Positions 8,905-17,010 of a stretch of 64,000 bases of DNA are shown piece after piece (within the stretch, counting starts at the first letter, position 1; the number at the start of each line of letters is the position of its first letter). The position numbers and the translations under genes were made by a program. Source of the DNA: Paenibacillus spongiae (GTDB taxonomy: Bacteria; Bacillota; Bacilli; Paenibacillales; Paenibacillaceae); the NCBI RefSeq assembly GCF_024734895.1, contig NZ_CP091430.1, forward strand, positions 1,466,001 to 1,530,000, given 5' to 3'. The notes under the pieces were generated by a model that worked only from the letters and a program-made list of their open reading frames with translations, was not told the DNA's origin and did not search any database.

Positions 8905-10191
8905 ATGTCATTCTTCAGACATGTAGTATCAGTCTTTTATCGCAAACATTTATCCGACCAACGACGCGGCCTATATACCTCGATCATGGAAGGGATACCG
9001 GCAGTCATCCTGGCCAATTTTCTGGGGAGTGCCCCGATCCTGACCGCGTATATCGTGTATCTGGGAGGAGGTTCTGCGGAGGTTGGCCTGGCGCTTGCTA
9101 TTCCGGCGCTCGCTAACGTCGTGCAGTTGATTGCCGCCTATTACATTCAGCGATTTAACAATCGCCGTCTGCTGCTTACGATATTCGGCGTTATGCACCG
9201 GATCGTATGGGTGGCAACGGGGCTCATCCCCTTCCTGGTACCGGAAGGATCGCGCGTTGCGGTATTTATCGGCATGTTTCTCTTCTCCTTCATCATGGGT
9301 GCGACCAGCAGCATTTTCTTTGCCTCCTTGGTGGCGGATATGGTGCCGGCTCAGGTGCGCGGCCGCTATTTCGGCATCCGCAATACGATTCATTGGGCTG
9401 TCGCCAGCTTCTCGCTTCTGGTCGGCGGTCAGATCCTGCAGCAGTTCGATCAGCAGACCGCCTTTATTATTCTATACGCCGTCAGTGTCTTGTGCGTAGT
9501 ATGGAACGGAATCGAGCTGAGCCGGTATCCGAACCCTCCCTTCGAGCGTTCGGCGGCATCCAGCTCGGCGGGCTTGTTCCTGAAGCCGCTAAAAGATTTA
9601 TCCTATATGAAAGCGACTCTGTTCATCGCGTTGTTTATTTTGGTGCAAAATATAGCCGTCCCGTTATTTTCCTATGTGATGCTGGAAATACTCCAAGTCA
9701 GCATTTGGTGGGTGACGTTCATAACAACGGTGCAAATGGTCGTCATGATGTTCAGCTACTATTATTGGGGCATTATGAATGCTAGATTCGCGACGCGCAC
9801 GCTGCTGCTCTGGACGCTGCCGATCATTGGCGCTTCCTGCGTGCTGTGGGTCGGAATCGAGATCCTGCCGGCCATCCTCGTTCTCCTAATTATTCATGCT
9901 GCATTGGGATTCGGGCTGGGCGGCTATAATTTGCTCGTATTTAATTTTATGATCGGCGATACGCCCAAGGCCGACCGTCCCATGTACGTGGCGGTATTCT
10001 CGGCGCTGACAGGGGTGACGGGCTTTATCGGGCCGCTGCTTGGCGGACGAATATATAAGCAGATCGAGAACAGCCCATTCTGGCTGCAGAGCTACGGGAT
10101 TTCTTTTCTGACGGGTATCGTGCTGCTCGTGCTTGCGTTAACGATCGGTCCGGTCGTCATGCGCGAGGGGAGCCATAGACGCCGGAGTTAA
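8905..10191 (+). CDS. MFS transporter
   Basis: Twelve-helix major facilitator of 428 residues. The first half contains EVGLALAIPALANVVQLIAAYY and, between helices 2 and 3, FNNRRLLL as the short basic loop; a central cytoplasmic stretch (ERSAASSSAGLFLKPLKDLSYM) separates the halves. The C-terminus is basic. No substrate can be read from the sequence; it resembles the unannotated bacterial MFS group seen in Paenibacillus. AAGGAG 12-13 bp upstream supports ATG 8905. The spacer before it contains short imperfect AAGGCAAGAC repeats (8836-8872). A strong terminator ends the transcript. Confidence 0.85.
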   Translation: MSFFRHVVSVFYRKHLSDQRRGLYTSIMEGIPAVILANFLGSAPILTAYIVYLGGGSAEVGLALAIPALANVVQLIAAYYIQRFNNRRLLLTIFGVMHRIVWVATGLIPFLVPEGSRVAVFIGMFLFSFIMGATSSIFFASLVADMVPAQVRGRYFGIRNTIHWAVASFSLLVGGQILQQFDQQTAFIILYAVSVLCVVWNGIELSRYPNPPFERSAASSSAGLFLKPLKDLSYMKATLFIALFILVQNIAVPLFSYVMLEILQVSIWWVTFITTVQMVVMMFSYYYWGIMNARFATRTLLLWTLPIIGASCVLWVGIEILPAILVLLIIHAALGFGLGGYNLLVFNFMIGDTPKADRPMYVAVFSALTGVTGFIGPLLGGRIYKQIENSPFWLQSYGISFLTGIVLLVLALTIGPVVMREGSHRRRS

Positions 10192-10210
10192 TTAGGACGC
10201 GGGAATATAG

Positions 10211-10253
10211 ACCTCAAGTTCCACTTGTATAAGTGGCGCTTGAGGTTTTTTTT
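10211..10253 (+). terminator. Strong intrinsic terminator after the MFS gene
   Basis: ACCTCAAGTTCCACTT pairs with AAGTGGCGCTTGAGGT across a GTAT loop (two small internal mismatches), followed by eight T. Confidence 0.93.
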
Positions 10254-10738
10254 ACGGAAGAAACTAACTTCGCCCCCAGGATGACGCAATCCCGTTCTTC
10301 TTGTGACTGGAGAAAGGTATTTTATTTTAATTTTATATAAAATAGTGGAAGGTTTTTTCACAATGTGCTAGGATCATATTGTGAGATCGGTGTGGAACAA
10401 GTTGGAATTGGAGTCAATGCTGATCTGGATAATGAAAATATGGAGAGATGACGGGGGTTCGAGGGGAGCGGCCTGTTCGATTGCGCGGGGCGGTCCAACT
10501 TTAAAAAAAGAATTATTTTTTATTATAATAATTAATATTGAATGATTCCTCCGGCGGTGATATATTGAATTTATGGAATAATGAGAGAATCGCCATACTT
10601 AAGGATACTTCCGGAAGATCCGATTTATGCTTCGGGGAAACTATGGTTAGGAGGGATGACGACTAGAACGCCTGTCATTGTTTAATAAGGGGAAAGAAAG
10701 ATGAGCTTGCACATCATTTAATGGGGAGGGTTCACGGT
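10254..10738 (+). other. 485-bp regulatory region of the glycan-uptake locus
   Basis: No credible gene is seen. It holds a spaced dyad TCACAAT-N13-ATTGTGA (10358-10384), an AT-rich tract (10502-10538) just upstream of the promoter at 10538-10566, and the exact palindrome CTTCCGGAAG (10608-10617) about 35 bp after the predicted start of transcription. The leader to the first gene is about 165 nt. Confidence 0.6.
10538..10566 (+). promoter_or_regulatory. Extended -10 sigma-A promoter of the glycan-uptake operon
   Basis: TTGAAT (10538-10543), exactly 17 bp, then TATATT (10561-10566) preceded by TGA, an extended -10. The A/T tract immediately upstream could act as an UP element. Confidence 0.6.
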
Positions 10739-12163
10739 ATGTCGAGAGTGAAAGTAGTCATCACCATTTTGTTTGCGTTTACACTCATTTTTGTAGCTGC
10801 ATGCGGCAACTCTAATTCAGGCAGTACGGGAAACAATGGCGCGAAGGAATCTGAAGGAAACGGGACAGTAAACAAGCAGGAGAATGAGCCCGTCAAGGAA
10901 GAAGAGCCGCCGGTAAAAGAAGAACGGCAGATCGACATGAACGGTGAAACGCTCAAAATTATCAACTGGGTGGACGGTCCATCCGAAGAAACGCCTGAGG
11001 GCGCTCTGGAGCTTGAGAGATGGAAAGAGGCGGAGAAGAAATTCAACGTTAAGATCGTATATGAGAAGGTGCCATGGGGCGAAAGCATCAAGATGGTCAC
11101 CAACGCAGCGCTGACCGGCGAATCCGTAGCGGACATCGTACCGCTGGACCTGTACTTCGCTATCCCGGCTATCAATCAAGGTCTGTTCATGCCAGTTGAC
11201 GGTTTCTTCGACTTCGAAGATCCGAAGTGGCCTGCAGGCATGAAGAAGCATGGCATGGTCAACGGCAAGATGTACGGCTTCACGACGAGCATCAGCAATG
11301 CATCGGGTATTTATTATAATAAGACGCTGTTCGAGCGTGAAGGCTTGCCGGATCCGCATGATCTAGTGGCGCAAGACAAATGGAATTGGGAAACCTTCCT
11401 CGATATCGCGAAGAAGGCGACGAAGGATACGGACGGCGACGGCGTAATCGATCAATGGGGTGTAACCAACACGGCACCGACATTGGAGCGGATTCTCATT
11501 CACTCGAATGATGCCGCTTTCATTGAGCAAAAGGACGGCAAGCATGTGTTTGCATTCGACAATCCGAACCTTCTGGAAGCGCTTCACTTCTACAGCGACC
11601 TGTACAATGTCCATAAGGTCGTAAAGCCGAGCAAGAATGAGAACTTCGACGATTACAATGATTCCCAAACCGTGTTCGCTGCCGGTAAAGCGGCTATGGT
11701 AACCGGCGAGGTATGGGAAGGCGCGACACGCACGACGATGACGGATGAGCAAGGCTTCGTCTTCTTCCCTAAAGGCCCTAAAGCAACCGTATGGCAGGGA
11801 AGCATCGAGAACTACGTACAGAACTATATCCCGGCTAACGTAAAGAGAGCGGAAGAGAAAGCTTATATTTGGGATTACATCCAGACATGGGACCGCGTGC
11901 AGCCGAAGCTGCGCGAAGAGGCGGAGAAGCAGCTGCTCGCGGATGAGAAGGACATTGAAGCTATGCTGGAAATCGTGAAATATTCCCAGCCAATCTTCCT
12001 TCCTCTAGATGGTGCGCTCGGTGATTCGGCTTATTCCATTGGTAATCGTGGAGAGTCGCCGGAAACGGTTATGGAACGGAACAAGCTGAAGGCCCAGGCT
12101 GCAATCGATGCGCAGCTGAATACGATTAAAGAAGCCGCTGCGGAAGCGCCAGCAGCGAAGTAA
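10739..12163 (+). CDS. ABC transporter sugar-binding lipoprotein
   Basis: Extracellular solute-binding lipoprotein of 474 residues (family-1 type, which bind oligosaccharides). The signal peptide ends in the lipobox VAAC with Cys22; a Gly/Asn/Glu-rich linker runs to about residue 65. The mature domain begins ETLKIINWVDGP and includes YGFTTSISNASGIYYNKTLFEREGLP, the classic hinge region of these proteins, and an EF-hand-like loop DTDGDGVIDQWG that probably binds calcium. ATG 10739 is chosen over 10721 because GGGGAGGG lies 8 bp before it. It is the first gene of the locus and is followed by a stem-loop, the usual arrangement for a binding protein made in excess of its permeases. Confidence 0.9.
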   Translation: MSRVKVVITILFAFTLIFVAACGNSNSGSTGNNGAKESEGNGTVNKQENEPVKEEEPPVKEERQIDMNGETLKIINWVDGPSEETPEGALELERWKEAEKKFNVKIVYEKVPWGESIKMVTNAALTGESVADIVPLDLYFAIPAINQGLFMPVDGFFDFEDPKWPAGMKKHGMVNGKMYGFTTSISNASGIYYNKTLFEREGLPDPHDLVAQDKWNWETFLDIAKKATKDTDGDGVIDQWGVTNTAPTLERILIHSNDAAFIEQKDGKHVFAFDNPNLLEALHFYSDLYNVHKVVKPSKNENFDDYNDSQTVFAAGKAAMVTGEVWEGATRTTMTDEQGFVFFPKGPKATVWQGSIENYVQNYIPANVKRAEEKAYIWDYIQTWDRVQPKLREEAEKQLLADEKDIEAMLEIVKYSQPIFLPLDGALGDSAYSIGNRGESPETVMERNKLKAQAAIDAQLNTIKEAAAEAPAAK

Positions 12164-12189
12164 CGCAGCACACATAACAGGTTGAAAAT

Positions 12190-12216
12190 GGGAATCCCAG
12201 TCGGGATTCCCGTCCT
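12190..12216 (+). terminator. Intercistronic stem-loop after the binding-protein gene
   Basis: GGGAATCCC (12190-12198), loop AGTC, GGGATTCCC (12203-12211), followed by GTCCTTTTA. Probably a partial terminator or 3'-end stabiliser that sets the binding protein above the downstream genes. Confidence 0.65.
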
Positions 12217-12256
12217 TTTATATGGATTACCATTTGAAGAGGAATGAGGGTTTCGC

Positions 12257-15148
12257 ATGCGGAAGGTAACGAGGAAAACAAAGGCGATTGCTGCTGCCCT
12301 GCTGGCCCTGGTCGTAGTCATCATCATCGTCTCCGTTGTTCCTGTGAAACAATCGTCAGGCAGTGTTCTGGAACCCGTCAAGGGAGGGCTGGAGCTTACG
12401 GCAGACCCTGCGGCAATTCAAACCTCGGCTGGCAATCGGTACGAATCGTACATCGCACAATACGCGGATCAAGCACGTCCCTCCGTTACGCAAGTGATCG
12501 AAGCGGAATCATTCGCAGCTGCCGACGGAATGAATGCGACAATAATAGACTCCTATGAAGGTTCATCGACTCCTGTGGTCAGCACGGAAGATACCGGCGC
12601 TATTCACTGGGATGTTCAGGTGCCTGAGGATGGCTTATATCATATGGGTTTACGTTACTATCCCGTGGATGGCAACAGCTCGTCGATCGAGCGGGAGCTG
12701 CTCATTGATGGAAGCGCTCCATTCGATGAGGCGACCAGACTCTTATTCTCGCGGGTATGGCGCAATGAGCTTCCCAAGGTGGAAATGGATTCGAACGGGA
12801 ATGAGCTGAGACCCAGACAGGTCGAGAACCCGGAATGGCAGGAAACGATATTTCATGATGCGGAAGGCTACTATAAGGAGCCGTTCTCGTTCTTTTTAAC
12901 GAAAGGGCAGCATCGCATTACACTGAACTCGCTCAGAGAGCCTATGATTATCGACTCGTTGAAGCTGTACCAGGAAGAGACGATTCCTGATTACAAGACC
13001 GTGGTTAAGTCCTATGAGGACAAGGGCTACGATGTCACCAAGGGACAATTTATTAAGTTTCAAGGCGAAAGCGCGTCATTGAAATCGAATCCCTCGCTGT
13101 ATCCCCTTAACGACCGGTCAAGCCCGGGTACGGAGCCCTATCATGTGTCGAAAATTCGGATGAATACGATCGGCGGGGTCAATTGGAAAATTCCCGGCCA
13201 ATGGATCGCTTGGGACATTGAAGTGCCCGAGGACGGTCTCTATGAATTCGGACTGCGTTACAAGCAGAATACGGTTCGGGGCGTCAATGTCGTAAGGAAA
13301 CTCACGATCGACGGCATCGTTCCATTCAAAGAGGCAGAAACGATTCCGTTCCGGTACGACGGGGCGTGGCAGATCGGAACCCCAGGGGAAGACGGAAAGC
13401 CGTATTTATTCTATCTGACCAAAGGCAAGCACCAAATCAAGCTCGAGCTGAACATGGGAGAGCTGACCGAGGTTATTCGCACGGTCCGCTCCAGCATTCA
13501 GCAGCTGAATGCCCTGTATCTCAAAATCGTCATGATTACGTCAACCGTTCCGGATCCACTCCGCGACTATGAATTGGAGAAGAAAATTCCGGAGCTCCAA
13601 TCGGTCTTCCAAAAGCAGAGCGAGATACTGGAGAAAGCGGCGAAACGGATGGACGAAATGATTCGCGGAGCAAGCGACAGCACAACGATATTGCGAACGA
13701 CTGCTTATCAGCTTGACGATTTGGGCAGCAGGCCCGAGACTCTGGCGACCAGGCTGAAGCGCTTCAAAGACAATGTAACAGCGCTGGGAACTTGGCTTCT
13801 TACCGTGAATCAGCAGCCGCTGGAAATCGATTATTTGTATTTCAAATCCCCGGATGCTGCGACACCGCCTGTCAGTACCGGAATTGTCCGCAAAACCGTA
13901 CATGAGGTGATGTCCTTCGCGAAATCCTTCACGGAGAACTACAATACGGTAAGCAGCAGCGGGCAAGACAGCAAGAAACAAGTAACGGTGTGGATTGCCG
14001 CAGGAAGGGACCAAGCTCAGCTGCTTCGGTCGATGATCGACAATTCCTTCACGCCGCAGACGGGTATTTCCGTCAATCTGCAGCTTGTTAATGCGGCTGT
14101 CGTCCTGCCTGCCACCTTGGCGGGGAAGGGGCCCGATATCGCGTTGTCCCAAGGGGACGTGATCAACTTCGCCATGCGCAACGCGCTCCAGGATTTATCG
14201 AAATTCCCGGAATTCGATTCGATCAAAGCCCGGTTCAAGGACAGCGCGTTTACAAGCTTCAACTATAAAGACGGCGTATTCGCCATTCCCGAAACGCAAA
14301 CCTTCCCGATGCTGTTCTACCGGAAGGATATTTTGGACGAATTGAATCTGGAGGTCCCGCAAACCTGGGAGGATATGTATAAGGTCATTCCGGAGCTTCA
14401 GAAGCATAACATGGAACTTGCACTGCCGACCAACATCGTCTTCGAGACGATGCTCTACCAGAACAAAGGCCAATTCTATAAGGAAGACGGCATTGCCACC
14501 GACCTGGATTCGGACGTCGGAATCACGTCCTTCCAGAAATGGACGGAGCTGTACACCAACTATAAGCTGCCGATCACATTCGATTTCATCAACCGCTTCC
14601 GCACGGGCGAGATGCCGCTGGGTATTGCGGATTATACCACCTATAACTTCTTGACCGTCTTCGCTCCCGAGATCAGAGGCCAATGGAATTTCGCGGCGCT
14701 TCCGGGAATGCGCGACGCGGACGGATCGGTTCATCATGAAACGCTCAGCACCGCTACCGGCACGGTCATGTTCAAAGATGCGAAGAATAAAGAAGCCGGC
14801 TGGGAATTTATCAAGTGGTGGACCGATACGGAGGCTCAGGTGACGTTCGGACGCGAGATGGAAGCCATTCTCGGGGAGTCGGCGCGTTATGCCGCGGCAA
14901 ACCTGGAAGCGCTTGAACAGCTGCCTTGGTCCGCAAGAGAGCTGAAGCAGTTGACCGAGGAATTGAATTGGGTCGTCGGCCGACCGGCCGTCCCAGGCGG
15001 ATATTCGTTAGACCGCCATCTGAACAACGCATTCTACGAGGTTTACACCGACGGCACAGAGCCGCGCGAAACCTTGGAGAATTACGTCCGGACCATTAAT
15101 CAAGAGATTACGATCAAACGGCAGGAATTCGGTTTGCCAACGAAGTAG
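12257..15148 (+). CDS. Anchored solute-binding protein with two carbohydrate-binding-like domains
   Basis: A 963-residue exported protein. An N-terminal hydrophobic helix (about 9-29) has no lipobox Cys, so it is probably an uncleaved anchor. Two similar beta-sandwich-like modules follow (about 78-245 and 265-405); both read EAESF/QGESA, then a W-D-V/I-E-V-PEDGLY strand, a R-x-L-(L/T)-IDG strand and a FFLTKGQH / FYLTKGKH strand, as in CBM6/CBM35-like domains. A helical spacer (about 425-575) leads to a family-1 solute-binding domain (about 580-960, KKQVTVWIAAGRDQAQLL onward; GPDIALSQGD; FYRKDILDELNLEVPQTWED). It presumably delivers a glycan to the permeases just downstream. Fusing binding modules to a transport binding protein is unusual. 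Confidence 0.82.
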   Translation: MRKVTRKTKAIAAALLALVVVIIIVSVVPVKQSSGSVLEPVKGGLELTADPAAIQTSAGNRYESYIAQYADQARPSVTQVIEAESFAAADGMNATIIDSYEGSSTPVVSTEDTGAIHWDVQVPEDGLYHMGLRYYPVDGNSSSIERELLIDGSAPFDEATRLLFSRVWRNELPKVEMDSNGNELRPRQVENPEWQETIFHDAEGYYKEPFSFFLTKGQHRITLNSLREPMIIDSLKLYQEETIPDYKTVVKSYEDKGYDVTKGQFIKFQGESASLKSNPSLYPLNDRSSPGTEPYHVSKIRMNTIGGVNWKIPGQWIAWDIEVPEDGLYEFGLRYKQNTVRGVNVVRKLTIDGIVPFKEAETIPFRYDGAWQIGTPGEDGKPYLFYLTKGKHQIKLELNMGELTEVIRTVRSSIQQLNALYLKIVMITSTVPDPLRDYELEKKIPELQSVFQKQSEILEKAAKRMDEMIRGASDSTTILRTTAYQLDDLGSRPETLATRLKRFKDNVTALGTWLLTVNQQPLEIDYLYFKSPDAATPPVSTGIVRKTVHEVMSFAKSFTENYNTVSSSGQDSKKQVTVWIAAGRDQAQLLRSMIDNSFTPQTGISVNLQLVNAAVVLPATLAGKGPDIALSQGDVINFAMRNALQDLSKFPEFDSIKARFKDSAFTSFNYKDGVFAIPETQTFPMLFYRKDILDELNLEVPQTWEDMYKVIPELQKHNMELALPTNIVFETMLYQNKGQFYKEDGIATDLDSDVGITSFQKWTELYTNYKLPITFDFINRFRTGEMPLGIADYTTYNFLTVFAPEIRGQWNFAALPGMRDADGSVHHETLSTATGTVMFKDAKNKEAGWEFIKWWTDTEAQVTFGREMEAILGESARYAAANLEALEQLPWSARELKQLTEELNWVVGRPAVPGGYSLDRHLNNAFYEVYTDGTEPRETLENYVRTINQEITIKRQEFGLPTK

Positions 15149-15162
15149 AGGGGAGGATCCGC

Positions 15163-16116
15163 ATGGTACAGCTAGTCAGAAAAACACGAACAGCGCTTGG
15201 GAGCGGTAAGCCGAAGCTTCGATTGAACGCTACGCTGAAGGAAATGAAGCGGAAAAAAGTCATCTATGCGATGATCGCGCCGTACTTCCTCATATTCTTC
15301 ACGTTTACCGTTCTTCCCGTCTGTTTATCGCTTCTTGTCAGCTTCACGAACTTTAATATGCTGGAATTTCCGAAATGGGTCGGATGGCGGAATTATGCGC
15401 AATTGTTCGTACGCGATGACGTATTTCTCATCGCCCTTAAGAACACGCTCATATTCGCAGCCATCACAGGTCCCGTCAGTTATATCGCATGCTTCGTGCT
15501 GGCGTGGATCATCAATGAATTCCCGCCCAAAATAAGAGCGATTGCTACATTAGTCTTCTATGCGCCGGCTTTATCCGGCAGTGCGTACATCGTCTGGACG
15601 CTCTTGTTCAGCAGCGATTCCTACGGTTACATTAACGCCTTCCTGATCAAGTGGCATCTGAATTCGGAGCCCATTCTGTGGCTCCAGACACCGAAGTATA
15701 TTATGCCGATCATTATCATCGTTCAGCTGTGGCTTAGCCTAGGAACCAGCTTCCTCGCCTTCATCGCGGGGCTGCAGAGCATGGATAAAACGCTGCTTGA
15801 GGCCGGGGCCATCGATGGCATCCGCAACCGCTGGCAGGAGCTCTGGTTCATTACGCTGCCTTCGATGAGGCCGATGCTGATGTTCGGGGCGGTCATACAG
15901 ATCACGGCTTCCTTCGCCGTTGCGGAAGTGGCTACGGCCTTGGCCGGTTTTCCGAGCGTTAAATATGCGGGACATACGATCGTCACGCACTTGATGGATT
16001 ACGGCTCCATCCGCTTCGAGATGGGGTATGCGTCGGCCATCGCGACCGTATTGTTCGCCATGATGCTGGGATCCAATCTTATCGTCCGAAAACTGCTTGC
16101 GAAGGTCGGTGAATGA
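15163..16116 (+). CDS. Sugar ABC transporter permease (first pair, MalF-like)
   Basis: Inner-membrane permease of 317 residues with six predicted helices, after a basic N-terminal extension of about 35 residues. The cytoplasmic EAA loop that docks on the ATPase is EAGAIDGIRNRWQELWFITLP. The family transports sugars by pairing with a second permease; the partner starts four bases before this gene stops. The start ATG 15163 follows GGGGAGG. No ATPase gene exists in the locus, so a shared MsmX-type ATPase is likely, as known for many Bacillales sugar transporters. Confidence 0.92.
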   Translation: MVQLVRKTRTALGSGKPKLRLNATLKEMKRKKVIYAMIAPYFLIFFTFTVLPVCLSLLVSFTNFNMLEFPKWVGWRNYAQLFVRDDVFLIALKNTLIFAAITGPVSYIACFVLAWIINEFPPKIRAIATLVFYAPALSGSAYIVWTLLFSSDSYGYINAFLIKWHLNSEPILWLQTPKYIMPIIIIVQLWLSLGTSFLAFIAGLQSMDKTLLEAGAIDGIRNRWQELWFITLPSMRPMLMFGAVIQITASFAVAEVATALAGFPSVKYAGHTIVTHLMDYGSIRFEMGYASAIATVLFAMMLGSNLIVRKLLAKVGE

Positions 16117-16991
16117 CCGTGATTCAAATCAGGCTGCCAAAAAAGAGAATAAGCCGCTCCTGGAAGGGCGATGTCATGCTGTTCGCGCTGCTCGCCCTGG
16201 TTGGATACTTCATGGCGCTGCCGCTGGTCTTCGTCATCAGCAACGCGTTCAAGCCGATCAATGAAATATTGAAATTTCCGCCGGATTTCCTGGTCCGGAA
16301 TCCGACCATGACCAATTTCTCCGACTTGTACCATCTGCTGGCGGGCTCCTGGGTTCCGGTGACGCGATATTTGTACAACACCTTCTTTATCGCGATCGTC
16401 GGCACGGCCGGCCATGTCATCATTGCATCGATGGCGGCGTACCCGCTTGCCAAGCGCCATTTTCCGGGGAAAGCCACCCTGTTTACGATCGTCGTATTGT
16501 CGCTCATGTTCTCCGCGACGGTAACGCAGATTACGAACTATATGACGATGTCCTGGCTCGGTTTTCTTGATACGCATTGGGCGGTCATCATACCGGCGAT
16601 CGGTTCCTCGCTTGGCATCTATTTAATGAAGCAATATATGGAGCAAATACCGGACGCCTTGCTGGAGGCCGCCGAAATCGACGGATGCGGCGAGTTCCGC
16701 ATTTTCTGGACGATTGTCATGCCGGTGGTAAAACCAGCATGGCTGACGCTCATTATCTTCTCGTTCCAGGGGTTATGGGGTGCTGGAGGCGCAGCCGGCG
16801 CTATGTACATTTATAGCGAGCAGATGAAGACGATCGACTATGCGCTCGGTCAAATATTGCAGGGCGGCATTATACGGACCGGACCTTCGATGGCGGCAAC
16901 GCTGCTGATGCTGACGGTGCCGATTTTCATCTTTATTCTGTCGCAGAGCAGCATCATCCAAACCATGTCAACCTCCGGCATGAAAGATTGA
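16113..16991 (+). CDS. Carbohydrate ABC transporter permease (first pair, MalG-like)
   Basis: 292-residue partner permease with six predicted helices and the EAA loop EAAEIDGCGEFRIFWTIVMP. Its ATG overlaps the stop of the previous permease (ATGA), so the pair is translationally coupled. A DUF-like insert is not present; length is normal for the MalG group. Confidence 0.92.
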   Translation: MTVIQIRLPKKRISRSWKGDVMLFALLALVGYFMALPLVFVISNAFKPINEILKFPPDFLVRNPTMTNFSDLYHLLAGSWVPVTRYLYNTFFIAIVGTAGHVIIASMAAYPLAKRHFPGKATLFTIVVLSLMFSATVTQITNYMTMSWLGFLDTHWAVIIPAIGSSLGIYLMKQYMEQIPDALLEAAEIDGCGEFRIFWTIVMPVVKPAWLTLIIFSFQGLWGAGGAAGAMYIYSEQMKTIDYALGQILQGGIIRTGPSMAATLLMLTVPIFIFILSQSSIIQTMSTSGMKD

Positions 16992-17010
16992 GGGGAAAGG
17001 GGAAGCCACG

